Positions 34,842 to 43,161 of a stretch of DNA of 64,000 bases are shown here, one piece after another; within the stretch, counting starts at the first letter, position 1; every line of letters starts with the position of its first letter. The stretch is taken from positions 372,001 to 436,000 of the forward strand of contig NZ_JAHZBQ010000001.1 of assembly GCF_019423325.1 (NCBI RefSeq). Reading direction: 5' to 3'. The translations under genes and the position numbers were made by a program. The notes under the pieces were generated by a model. It did not search any database, was not told where the DNA came from, and saw only the letters and a list, made by a program, of their open reading frames with translations. The DNA comes from Campylobacter sp. (lineage in GTDB: Bacteria; Campylobacterota; Campylobacteria; Campylobacterales; Campylobacteraceae).

Positions 34842-36398
34842 TTAAATCGCGGGGCTTTCGAGCTCATACACGACGTCCTGTCCGCCCTCCACGCTTAGGA
34901 TGAAGAGCGACTCGCCCTTGATCGCGATAGCGTGCATATCGCCGACGGCAGGTAGCTCGTAGGCATCCACCGCCCTCATCGTCTCTGCGTCCACGACGAG
35001 TAGGGTATTGTAATTTTTGCTAAGCGCTAGAATTTTGCCGTTTTTCACGTCGGCGCCGGTGATGTAGTAGTCGTTTAGATCGCGTCCGTCTTTTAGCTCA
35101 AGCCCTGCGCCCGCCTTTAGGACGCTCTCGGCGCTTAGAGTTTGATCGTTTTTATCGACCCTGATGACGACGACTTTTTTTGAAACCTCATTCGGCACCG
35201 AGAACATATACATAAACTCGCTTGCGGGGTCGCTTGCGATCGATAGGACGTAGGCCTTTTTTGCCCTGACGGTTAGCACGACGGGGCGATCTCTATACCA
35301 CGAGGTCTTTAGCCCGCCGCTGCTTTCGCGGAAGGTGTTCCACTCTTTAAATTTATCGATCTCGCCCTGCGGCGCTTTTTCCACCGCCCAAAGGGTCTTG
35401 TTAAAAGCGGTCGTGATGAGCTTGCCGTCTGCAAAGGTGCTATCGACGCTGTATCTGATGTCGTATCCGTTCGGTTTGTCTAGGATCGCGCGGTGCGTTA
35501 TGTTTTGCAGACTGCCGTCTAGAAAATACACCCCCGCAGCCGTCGAGACGACCGCGAACTCATCGCTTGTGGCGTCGTATGCGAGCCCGCCCGCGTTTCC
35601 TTGACCGAAGATCCCGGTCGCTTTAAACGCAAGCGGTTTTTTGCTTTTGATCTTAAGGGCGGGTTTTAAATTTTTCACGGCGCCGTCGTTTGGATTTTCG
35701 TTAAATTTAAACGCTCCTTCCTCTAAAGCGCCGGCGATGTGCGGCATCTGCACTTTGTTTTTGCCCGTAAGCGAAAATGGCCTTTGCAGCCTCGTCCAAA
35801 TTTGAGCGGTCCATTTATCGCTCGCTTGAGCTAGATTTAAGCTTATCCTTTCGGGCTCGCCTTTGCCGCTAAAAGGCGGAACGCCCGTGGAGAAGAAGGC
35901 CTGGAAGGCGTTTGAGACGATGACGGCAAACGAGATCGCGACGATCGCGGTCGTGTATGCGCTAAAGGGGTTGAAGCTTTCGCTTTGCTCGTCTAGGTTT
36001 TGTACTTTCGGCGCAAAAAGCAGCATCACGGGCATTACCAAAACGACGGCCCAGTACACGAATGCGCCCCACGTGTAGGTGTGCGCGCCGAAGATAGCGT
36101 CGCCAAAGCCCATCCCCACGTCCCACGCAAAGCCGTCGAGCGAGGTGTGGCGGATACTCATAAAAAGCCCGTATGCCGCGCAGATGAAGACCGCCGAGAC
36201 GTATTTGATTTTAGCTCCGTAGCGCAAGATGAAGATGCCTAAAACGCCGATTAAGATCATGCCGATGCGCTCGAACCAGCATAGCGTGCAGGGGCTTTCG
36301 CCTACGACGTATCCGAGGTAGATGTTTGCGATGCCTACGGGGATGGCAAGGATCAGTAAAACCGCCGTGGTCATCAGTAGGTTAAATCTCTTTTGCAT
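34842..36398 (-). CDS. dsbI: DsbI-type disulfide bond formation protein (DsbB domain plus beta-propeller-like domain)
   Basis: The N-terminal 130 residues form a four-helix DsbB-like domain with the redox pair CTLC at residues 37-40 (SPCTLCWFERIG). A fifth helix lies near residue 150. The remaining 350 residues are beta-rich and look like a periplasmic propeller (GLAYDATSDEFAVVS, GYDIRYSVDSTFADGKL). This is the DsbI layout known from C. jejuni and Helicobacter. The only other cysteine in the protein is C72 within a helix, so the second periplasmic cysteine pair of classical DsbB is absent. The dba gene lies directly upstream, the same pairing as in C. jejuni. It probably supports disulfides in the many Cys-containing exported proteins around it. 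Confidence 0.88.
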   Translation of the reverse strand: MQKRFNLLMTTAVLLILAIPVGIANIYLGYVVGESPCTLCWFERIGMILIGVLGIFILRYGAKIKYVSAVFICAAYGLFMSIRHTSLDGFAWDVGMGFGDAIFGAHTYTWGAFVYWAVVLVMPVMLLFAPKVQNLDEQSESFNPFSAYTTAIVAISFAVIVSNAFQAFFSTGVPPFSGKGEPERISLNLAQASDKWTAQIWTRLQRPFSLTGKNKVQMPHIAGALEEGAFKFNENPNDGAVKNLKPALKIKSKKPLAFKATGIFGQGNAGGLAYDATSDEFAVVSTAAGVYFLDGSLQNITHRAILDKPNGYDIRYSVDSTFADGKLITTAFNKTLWAVEKAPQGEIDKFKEWNTFRESSGGLKTSWYRDRPVVLTVRAKKAYVLSIASDPASEFMYMFSVPNEVSKKVVVIRVDKNDQTLSAESVLKAGAGLELKDGRDLNDYYITGADVKNGKILALSKNYNTLLVVDAETMRAVDAYELPAVGDMHAIAIKGESLFILSVEGGQDVVYELESPAI

Positions 36399-36407
36399 AG
36401 CGCCCTC

Positions 36408-36575
36408 CTAATAGCTTCCGAAGGGCAGCACGGAGGTGAAGCTCGCGATAAAATACATCGCAAAGCATAGTGCTGCGCCGAGCACGAAGAGCCTAAAGGC
36501 AACCTTTTCTTTCGCGGGCTTTCGCCACACTAGCCATACGGCAGCCGCTAGCAAAACAAGGATCAGTAGTTCCAT
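36408..36575 (-). CDS. dba: Small membrane protein Dba, upstream partner of DsbI
   Basis: A 55-codon ORF starts MELLILVLLAAAVWLVW and ends SVLPFGSY. It has two hydrophobic helices separated by a basic loop (RKPAKEK). A ribosome site (GGAGAA) precedes its ATG, and its TAG stop is followed at once by GGAGGG for dsbI. In C. jejuni the small gene dba sits at the same place and is co-transcribed with dsbI. The match is by size, topology and position, so identity is likely but not proven. Confidence 0.8.
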   Translation of the reverse strand: MELLILVLLAAAVWLVWRKPAKEKVAFRLFVLGAALCFAMYFIASFTSVLPFGSY

Positions 36576-37143
36576 GCCGTTCTCCTTATCGTGAAAATAG
36601 TTATTGAATGGTAATGCAGCTAGGATAAAATTTTACTTAAATTTTAATATTGCCTATGAAAATTTATATATTTTTGTAGCGATACGTATTTTGAAACTAT
36701 ATATCAACGGATAAAAAATGATCGATTAAGATAAATTTGAGCCGTGATGCGTGAGGCGTGAAGCGATCGATCACCCTGGACTTAGCTGCTCCGCGATCTT
36801 ATATTCGGTATAAAATTTTAAAATTTTGATGATTTCGCCGCTTTGACTGCGGCCTTAAAGAAGGGGCGCGGCGAGAACTATCTTTGCGAAGCGACGGGGA
36901 GTATCTTTAGCGAAGCGGCAGCGGGTATTTTGGCGATGCGGCAGGACATCTTTAGCGGCGAAAAGAGAAAAGGCACCATCGTCGTAGAGCGCCGAGCCAA
37001 TTTAAGCCAAGCCGTAAAATTTAAAAGATTAGAACAGTCGCCTGCGCAAGAGTGAATTTAAAAATTTAACGCGCGCTATTTTTGGCATTGGGCGGCGTGA
37101 AATTTCATCGCGCCTCTTTGCCGCTAATTTGCGATTTCATTCG
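36576..37143. other. Gene-free stretch upstream of dba
   Basis: These 568 bases hold no gene I can support. The AT-rich part at 36600-36720 (ATTTTAATATTGCC, TATATATTTTTG) is the likely promoter zone for dba-dsbI. A 70-codon plus-strand frame at 36843 has no ribosome site and an improbable composition. Confidence 0.55.
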
Positions 37144-37578
37144 CTACCGCTTTATATCCTCGCTCGAAAAAGCTCTCTCACCTTCGTAAATTTTCTCATA
37201 GCGACTTAGTTTGCCATCTTTGAAATAGCCGATGAAATAGGTTGCCGATCTTTCGGCCTGCTCTTGCGAAATTTCATCGTAGAGGCGGGCGGGCTCCTTT
37301 GATTTTTGTTTGTGCAGGCACGAACAGCTGCGAAAATAGCGCCTTTTGATTTTAAAATTTTGCGCCTCGTCGCCTTGCTCGTCTGCGCGCTTTGTTGCGC
37401 TTATTTCGCTACTTTGCTTGCCTGCGGGCGTCCGATCATCTCTCCCGCCGCCTTGCATCGTTTGTTTTTGCTCGCTCGCCGCGCCGCGGTCTTGCGCCGC
37501 TACGACGCCGAAACAGATACTCGCTGAAATTAAAGCCGAAATAGCCGTTCTTGTCGCTTTGGGTAAAACCATTTTCAT
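37144..37578 (-). CDS. Unknown exported protein
   Basis: The 144-residue protein starts with a signal-like sequence (TAISALISASICFGVVAAQ). A Gln/Gly/Asp-rich low-complexity stretch follows to about residue 75. The C-terminal part contains RSCSCLHKQ and YFIGYFKDGKLSRYEKIYEGE. I do not recognise a family. It could be a degenerate remnant of the repeat-protein family that flanks it (both share YEKIY-like pieces), but the likeness is weak. Confidence 0.5.
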   Translation of the reverse strand: MKMVLPKATRTAISALISASICFGVVAAQDRGAASEQKQTMQGGGRDDRTPAGKQSSEISATKRADEQGDEAQNFKIKRRYFRSCSCLHKQKSKEPARLYDEISQEQAERSATYFIGYFKDGKLSRYEKIYEGERAFSSEDIKR

Positions 37579-37666
37579 CCTCTCCTTTTGCCGCCGCTGC
37601 GTGCGGACCTGCTGCGGCGTAGGATTTAAATTTTAAAATTTACGCGGCGCACGAAACATCCGCGCC

Positions 37667-37842
37667 GTTAAATTTAACTGTAAAGCTCGTGTGACGCCGT
37701 GCTAGCTAAATTTAATCGCGGCACTCGCATAAATACCGCTATGCCGCTAAATTTAAACGCAAAGCTCGCGCGAATATTGCTACGTCCGCTAAATTTAACC
37801 GCAGTACGCGTACAAGATCGCGCAGGTAAAATTTAGCCGCGA
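37667..37842. repeat. Five-copy array of a ~40-bp imperfect direct repeat
   Basis: Blocks starting with GnTAAATTTAAnCGC or a close variant begin at 37667, 37705, 37746, 37788 and 37826, that is, every 38-42 bases. The interblock sequence is also partly conserved (CAAAGCTCGCGCGAATA-type). It fills most of the gap between two exported-protein genes. It is not a CRISPR: the core is short and the spacers resemble one another. Confidence 0.65.
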
Positions 37843-37867
37843 AATTTTACCTGTGCATCTTCAAACG

Positions 37868-39103
37868 CTACTTTATCTTTTTATATTTCCACGTCTGCTC
37901 CGTTATGAGCTCGGGTTTGCCGTCTTTAAGCTCAAATTCCTTAAAGCTCGTTATCGCGTAAATGCTAGGCATCTCAAACATCATGAGCGCGGCTCCGTAT
38001 CCCACGCTATCAGCCGGGATTGCGGTATCGTAAGTAGCCTCCGAGCGCCCGGTATGCACCCATTTACCGCTCGCGTCAAGCTTGTAGATATCCATCGCGG
38101 TATTGCTGCCGCGCTCGTCGTAGCTATAGACGTATTTGCCGCTACTGGAATTTGATTCGTAGCTTTGCTCGAGTAGTCGCTCGCCCGATTTGTCGTAAAT
38201 TTCGCCGTTTGAGTAGCTTTTGACCCAATCTTTAAGCTGCTCATCCCACAGATAAGAGGTCATATTAAGATCCGCGCCCTTCTTGATAGCGGTCTGTTTG
38301 CTCATATTATCCCACGCGCCCTTCTCGTCGTTCCAGATGAAGCTCGTAACGATCTCCTCGCCCTTCGCGGCATCAAGCTCGTGCTTACTCATCGTCGCGT
38401 TTTGCCACGCGCCGTCCTCAAAGGTGCTGCGGATCTGCTCGTAGCTGCCGTTTCGATCGCCATTAAGCATCTCTCGCTCGCTGTTTTGCCACGCGCCGTT
38501 TGCAAACTCGTAGCTCACGTATCCGCTCATCTCTCCTGAGCCGTCGTAGAAAATTTCGGTCTTATCTTTGGGCTGCCAGCTCTTGCCGTCCCATTTGAAG
38601 CTTATCGTAAGCTCCTCCTTATCCCACGCGTTTTTTACGGATCTGTTCATGCTCTCTTTTTGCCATTTGCCCTTTGTGAGCTTATATCGCACATCCTGCG
38701 TCGCGTTACCGTCGTAGCTGGAGACGGTTTTGCTCGCATTGCGCGTGCCGTCATCCGCTATCGAATTGCTCTCGCGCGTCGTGACGCCGTCTTTGACGCT
38801 TTCCGTGTAGTCTTCTATTTTTTTCCACTTGCCGCTTTTAAGATCGAGGTTAAATACTTCAAATTTAACCATATCCCCCTTTTCGTCAAAGTAGCTGATC
38901 TCTTTGTAGCTAGAGCCTAGGCCGTCCGAGGAGTTCGTATCTCTTATCTGCTCCAGCTTGCGCGCCGCCGCATCGTAGCTTAGATGCGTGCTCTGCTTGC
39001 GATCTCCGAGAGAGCTGTAGCTCATACTTTGCACCATATACTCATACTCCTTGGCAAACGCCGCCGCACAGAGCAGCGCAAGTATCGTAGCGAGCTTTTT
39101 CAT
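37868..39103 (-). CDS. Secreted Trp-rich repeat protein (paralogue B)
   Basis: A clean signal peptide (MKKLATILALLCAAAFA) precedes about 390 residues made of degenerate repeats with regularly spaced Trp/Tyr: SGKWKKIEDYTES, KGKWQKESMN, DGKSWQPKDKTEIFYDGSGE, NGAWQNSERE, DGAWQNATMS, KGAWDNMSKQT, LKDWVKSYSN. YD-like units such as SYDERGSNTA occur near the end. The layout matches the protein at 33393-34820, so the two are paralogues flanking dba-dsbI. It is probably periplasmic or surface-exposed; function unknown. Confidence 0.72.
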   Translation of the reverse strand: MKKLATILALLCAAAFAKEYEYMVQSMSYSSLGDRKQSTHLSYDAAARKLEQIRDTNSSDGLGSSYKEISYFDEKGDMVKFEVFNLDLKSGKWKKIEDYTESVKDGVTTRESNSIADDGTRNASKTVSSYDGNATQDVRYKLTKGKWQKESMNRSVKNAWDKEELTISFKWDGKSWQPKDKTEIFYDGSGEMSGYVSYEFANGAWQNSEREMLNGDRNGSYEQIRSTFEDGAWQNATMSKHELDAAKGEEIVTSFIWNDEKGAWDNMSKQTAIKKGADLNMTSYLWDEQLKDWVKSYSNGEIYDKSGERLLEQSYESNSSSGKYVYSYDERGSNTAMDIYKLDASGKWVHTGRSEATYDTAIPADSVGYGAALMMFEMPSIYAITSFKEFELKDGKPELITEQTWKYKKIK

Positions 39104-39515
39104 CCTCTCTCCTTGGAAAAAATTTTGATAATTATATAACGTTCGTATATAAAAACGGATAAAATTTCGCCGCGCGGCTAAATTTGAAAAACTTCGATTT
39201 CTAGGCGGTAGCGGTGAAATTTTACGTCGCCAAACTGCTGGAATTTTAGTAATATTTTGATCTGATTTTGCGTTAGTTGTCGATAGAATTTATGCGAAAT
39301 AGAATTGCGTGCGAGCTTCTGCTAAATTTTAAACAGATCTAGGCTGATTTATATCAAAGCTTCACTGCATGCCGTTAGTGATAAAATTCTACGTAATAAA
39401 ATTTTAAATTCACGCGCAGATCCGTTTGAGGAGATAAAAATGCAATACTAAATTTTTGGCAGCTCAAAATTTCAAATAATGCCGATTTTTCAAAAGTGCC
39501 GCTGGTTAGGCGATA
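39104..39515. other. Gene-free stretch
   Basis: I see no gene in 412 bases. The first 60 bases (AATTATATAACGTTCGTATATAAAA) are AT-rich and probably hold the promoter of the downstream repeat-protein gene. The remainder has scattered AAATTT/AAAATTTT blocks. Confidence 0.55.
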
Positions 39516-40223
39516 CTAATCGCAGAAGCGCTTATCCGCGTTATTTGCTTTGCGCTTGGCTAGGAAGTCCGCCTTTTTAGCGGGGTCTGCGAAAAACTCG
39601 TCCTGCCTAAGTAGCGCGGCGTCCATTTTGTCCTCGGCTGCCTTGAGCGCGGCGGCGCGATCTGCGAAGCGAGACGGAAATTTCTCATCAAATATCGCTT
39701 TATACGGGTGCGCCTTGACCCAGTCCCTAGCGCGTGCCGCCGCATCGCGCTGTTTAGCGAGATCGCAGAATGCGTATGGATTTACCACGTTGCCGACGAG
39801 CTGTAAAAACGCCGCATTCGCGGACTCGGTCTCACGAAACATCTCGTCCTTGATGTCGATGACGCGAGCGAAGGTTAGGAATCGATTTTTGCCCGCGTAG
39901 AACCAAAACACTGCGTCGTCCTTAAGGCCTAGATCATAAGCGCGTGCAGCGACCGTCATCAGCGTGGTCGGAGCGATCATATCCGGGGCGTCTTCGATGA
40001 TTTTGATCGCTTTTTTTAGGCTCGGCACGTCGTTTTTCATCAACATATCGTCGATCGGCTCGTAAACGTGCACGTATTCGGGCTTACCCTCCTTAGCCGA
40101 ATAAAACGGCGAAACATAGATGTCGATCGAAGTGATTTTTTCCACCTTATCCCCACTCTCGCCTTGGGCGCTCAAAGTCGCAGCCGCCGCCGCACACAGC
40201 AGCAGTGAACGAAATTTTTTCAT
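39516..40223 (-). CDS. Unknown periplasmic protein
   Basis: The 235-residue protein has a signal peptide (MKKFRSLLLCAAAAATLSAQ). The mature part is mainly helical (VPSLKKAIKIIED, LMTVAARAYDLGLKDDAVFWFYAGKNRFLTF), a pattern that recalls helical-repeat or Sel1/TPR-like folds without matching a named one. The C-terminus is rich in Ala, Lys and Asp (DRAAALKAAEDKMDAALLR). It is preceded by a good ribosome site (GGAGAG). No function can be assigned; one of the exported unknowns in this strip. Confidence 0.65.
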   Translation of the reverse strand: MKKFRSLLLCAAAAATLSAQGESGDKVEKITSIDIYVSPFYSAKEGKPEYVHVYEPIDDMLMKNDVPSLKKAIKIIEDAPDMIAPTTLMTVAARAYDLGLKDDAVFWFYAGKNRFLTFARVIDIKDEMFRETESANAAFLQLVGNVVNPYAFCDLAKQRDAAARARDWVKAHPYKAIFDEKFPSRFADRAAALKAAEDKMDAALLRQDEFFADPAKKADFLAKRKANNADKRFCD

Positions 40224-40420
40224 GGTCTCTCCTTCGGTTAAATTTTGTAAATTTGCTTCGTAATTATACCTTGAAATTTTAAGAGCGTGAGCTTGATTTT
40301 TAACGAATATATTTTTGCGGAATTTTAATTTTTGCGGCGGCTCTATTTTCTTTTGATTCGGCTTTACCGCGACGCTTTACGCGGCTAAATTTAGACGCCG
40401 TTAGCTGCTAAATTTACATT

Positions 40421-41371
40421 TCAATTTAGCTCGCTCACGCAAATTTTATAAATTTTGGCGCCTTTTAAAAGAGCTAAATATTCGCCGTTCCCGTACGAGC
40501 CGCAGCCCTCATTTTTGTTATTTTTCGAGCCGTCTGCGCCGAGAAAATTTAGGCTGATTTTTCTGTCGAATTCTAGCGTTTCGCCTTTAAATTTAAACAA
40601 AAACAGCTCATCTTTGTCGTTATCAGCCGGGCAAAACAGCACGCTTCGCTCATCCAGCGCGAAGTCGCGGCTCGCAAAAATATAATCGCTCTTTGAAAAT
40701 TCTAGCTCGCACGTTTCGATAGCCGCGGAGCCTGGTTTATAAGAACTGATTTTTGGAGTACACGCCGTGGCTTGCCCGTCCTTGATACGCACGAAATCAA
40801 AGCTACTGCAATAGTGCGCGTAGCACGCGCCGCCAAATAGATTTATCGCGTAGCAGTCGTGAATCCGGCTGAGGTCAAATCCATAGAGCTTTTCGCCCGC
40901 CTCGTTCCAAACGGCGAGTTCGCACTCGTCTCCGCCGAAGTTGCCGAAGAGCCCGTCGCCAAAATATGAAACGTAGAGCCGCCCGCCCTGCGCTATGATC
41001 TTTGCTATGCCATCGTCCACGCAAATTTTGCCCGTCTGGACGCCCAGCTCATCGATAAATTTTAAATTTTCCTCGCCGCGTTTTAGCTTCTCATCGTAGC
41101 GCGAGCGAGCGTTTAGCAGCGCCCAACGGTTTGGAAAATCCACGGGCACGGCGAAGCGGTAGCCGTTTTCGTCCGCGTCGGTTTTTATCTCGCGCAGCCG
41201 CCCATTTTGCATAAATTTTATGACGTATTCGCCCGTATCCTCGCATAGAAAATATATCTCGCCGCGCTCGGTGATGCCGATGCTGACGAGCTCTCGCGCC
41301 TCTTTCGGCGTTAGTTCGTAGCAAGGGGTTAAATTTAACCGCGATTCTTTGATTTTAATGGACTTTGACAT
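40421..41371 (-). CDS. Unknown cytoplasmic protein, beta-propeller-like
   Basis: A 316-residue protein without signal peptide, made of repeated short strands: GEIYFLCEDTGEYVIKF, GGRLYVSYFGDGLFGNFGGDE, ELAVWNEAGEKLYGFD, INLFGGACYAHYCSSFDFVRI, DERSVLFCPADN. The alternation of strand pairs and the IYVSYFGDG-type motif suggest a beta-propeller. Comparable proteins are scattered in bacterial genomes, sometimes next to contact-dependent toxins, but no partner is visible here. It ends 50 bases upstream of the pyk region on the same strand. Confidence 0.6.
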   Translation of the reverse strand: MSKSIKIKESRLNLTPCYELTPKEARELVSIGITERGEIYFLCEDTGEYVIKFMQNGRLREIKTDADENGYRFAVPVDFPNRWALLNARSRYDEKLKRGEENLKFIDELGVQTGKICVDDGIAKIIAQGGRLYVSYFGDGLFGNFGGDECELAVWNEAGEKLYGFDLSRIHDCYAINLFGGACYAHYCSSFDFVRIKDGQATACTPKISSYKPGSAAIETCELEFSKSDYIFASRDFALDERSVLFCPADNDKDELFLFKFKGETLEFDRKISLNFLGADGSKNNKNEGCGSYGNGEYLALLKGAKIYKICVSELN

Positions 41372-41380
41372 TTTGATTTT

Positions 41381-42850
41381 TTAAATTTTATCCTTGAGAC
41401 CCGTTTCTGCCGCGTCGCGGTAGAAATCTATCTGATCTTTTTTGATGATGCGGATGTAGTCGGTGCTGCCGGGATGTCCGCTTTGAAAGCCCGCCGTCAT
41501 CACGTAGGTGCCGCCTTCCTCGATGAGCCCGCGCTGCATAGCCTCGTTTATGATTTGCGCGAGCAGCGAGTTGATGCTCGTTTTTTCCTTGACCATCGCG
41601 GGATTTACGCCCCACACGAGACTTAGCGCGTGCGCGGTCTGCTCGTCGTGTGCGATTGCGATGATGTCGATTTTGGCGCGGTTGCGTGCGAGTTTGATCG
41701 CCGAGCGCCCCGAGCCCGTGATCGAAAGTATCGCGCCTGCGCCCAGCCTTGCGGCGAGCGCTGCTGTGCTTGAAGTGATCATATCGGTCTCGTCGTAGAA
41801 GTCGTAATCGTTAAATTTATCGTAAGGATAGATCTTTTCGGTCTCGCGGATCGTCTCGCTCATCGCGGCGACCACGGCTGCGGGGTTTTTGCCGATGGCG
41901 CTTTCCTCGCTTAGCATCACGGCGTCGGTGCCGTCGAGTACGGCGTTTGCGACGTCGCTGATCTCGGCTCTGGTGGCGCGCTCGTGCTCGGTCATGCTAA
42001 GCATCATCTGCGTGGCGGTTATGACAGGCTTTGAGCGGGCGTTGGCTAACGTTATGATGCGCTTTTGGATGCGCGGGATCTCATAAAACGGCATTTCGAT
42101 GCCCAGATCTCCGCGCGCGACCATTATGCCGTCGCTTGCTTCGATGATCTGCTCTATATTTTCGACCGCGTCGAATTTCTCGATCTTGGCGTAAATTTTA
42201 GCTTTTGAGCCCAGCGAGTTTAAAATTTCGCGCACGCGCAGGATGTCGTTTTGAGACTGCACGAAGGAGATGCCTACGAAATTTACGCCGTGCGCCGCGC
42301 CCCAGCGCAGATCCTCGAGGTCCTTTTGCGTGATGACGTCGATATTTAGGCGGGTATTTGGGAAGTTCACCCCCTTATTCGAGCTTAAAAAGCCGTCGTT
42401 TTCGAGCACTGCTTGCACGCCTTGCTCGCTTACCGCGACTACCTTGGCGCGGATCGAGCCGTCGTAGAGGTAGATAAACTCGCCCACCTTCATTAACGGC
42501 AAAATTTCTGGGTGGTTGATACACAGCTCGTATTCGCTCGGGGCGGTCTTTTTGCCGATGATTTCGCGAGGAAGGAAGGTGATTTTATCGCCCGTTTTTA
42601 GTTTGAAATTTTCCTCGAGTTTGCCGACGCGGATCTTTGGGCCGCTGATGTCCTGAAAGACGCCTATGCGTACGCCAAGGCTCTTTTCTACGGCGCGAAT
42701 TTTGTTTAAATTTGCCTCGTGATACTCGTGCGTGCCGTGGCTGAAGTTCATCCTAAAGGCATTGCAGCCCGCCTTTACCATCGCGCTCATCATCTCTTCA
42801 CTGTCGCTTGCGGGCCCGATGGTCGCTAAAATTTTGGTTTTTTTAAGCAT
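41381..42850 (-). CDS. pyk: Pyruvate kinase
   Basis: Pyk converts phosphoenolpyruvate and ADP to pyruvate and ATP. I choose the ATG at 42850, which follows AAAGGAG and begins MLKKTKILATIGPASD, the usual opening; an upstream frame start at 42904 would add 18 residues. Active-site segments are NFSHGTHEYH, IYAKIEKFDAVENI, VARGDLGIEMPFYEIP and ITATQMMLSM. The length is 489 residues. It lies beside mqo as in C. jejuni. Confidence 0.96.
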   Translation of the reverse strand: MLKKTKILATIGPASDSEEMMSAMVKAGCNAFRMNFSHGTHEYHEANLNKIRAVEKSLGVRIGVFQDISGPKIRVGKLEENFKLKTGDKITFLPREIIGKKTAPSEYELCINHPEILPLMKVGEFIYLYDGSIRAKVVAVSEQGVQAVLENDGFLSSNKGVNFPNTRLNIDVITQKDLEDLRWGAAHGVNFVGISFVQSQNDILRVREILNSLGSKAKIYAKIEKFDAVENIEQIIEASDGIMVARGDLGIEMPFYEIPRIQKRIITLANARSKPVITATQMMLSMTEHERATRAEISDVANAVLDGTDAVMLSEESAIGKNPAAVVAAMSETIRETEKIYPYDKFNDYDFYDETDMITSSTAALAARLGAGAILSITGSGRSAIKLARNRAKIDIIAIAHDEQTAHALSLVWGVNPAMVKEKTSINSLLAQIINEAMQRGLIEEGGTYVMTAGFQSGHPGSTDYIRIIKKDQIDFYRDAAETGLKDKI

Positions 42851-43161
42851 CTTTTCTCCTTTAAATTTAAAATTTATCGCCGCATTAGGCGAAATTTTAC
42901 GCAAAATTTTGAAATTTCTAAATTTTAAAATTCGCTAGACAAAGGAATTTTAAAATTTTATGGTGCGCAAGAATTTTAGAATTCTACGGCATGGTGAAAT
43001 TTTAAAATTTCATAGCTTGCAGCGCAGGTTAAATTCTAAAAATTCGCGTTTGAATGAAATTTTAAAACTCTCTATATATGTGAAGCACGAGCAAAATTCT
43101 AAAATCCTCGCCGAAGTAAAATTTTAAAATTCTTGCCCGAGCGAAATTTAAAAATTCCTCT
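42851..43161. repeat. Gene-free stretch with dense AT palindromes
   Basis: 311 bases between mqo and pyk hold at least five AATTTTAAAATT-type palindromes or near-copies (around 42920, 42947, 42967, 43000 and 43120) at intervals of roughly 25-40 bases, each separated by GC-containing pieces. No gene is seen. Confidence 0.75.

Noticed and set aside
36843..37055. 70-codon plus-strand frame upstream of dba
   Set aside because: Lacks a ribosome site and looks like translated GC-rich repeat sequence.
37667..37842. Regular 38-42-base repeat array considered as a CRISPR
   Set aside because: The conserved core is too short, the intervening sequences resemble each other rather than being unique, and no cas gene is near.
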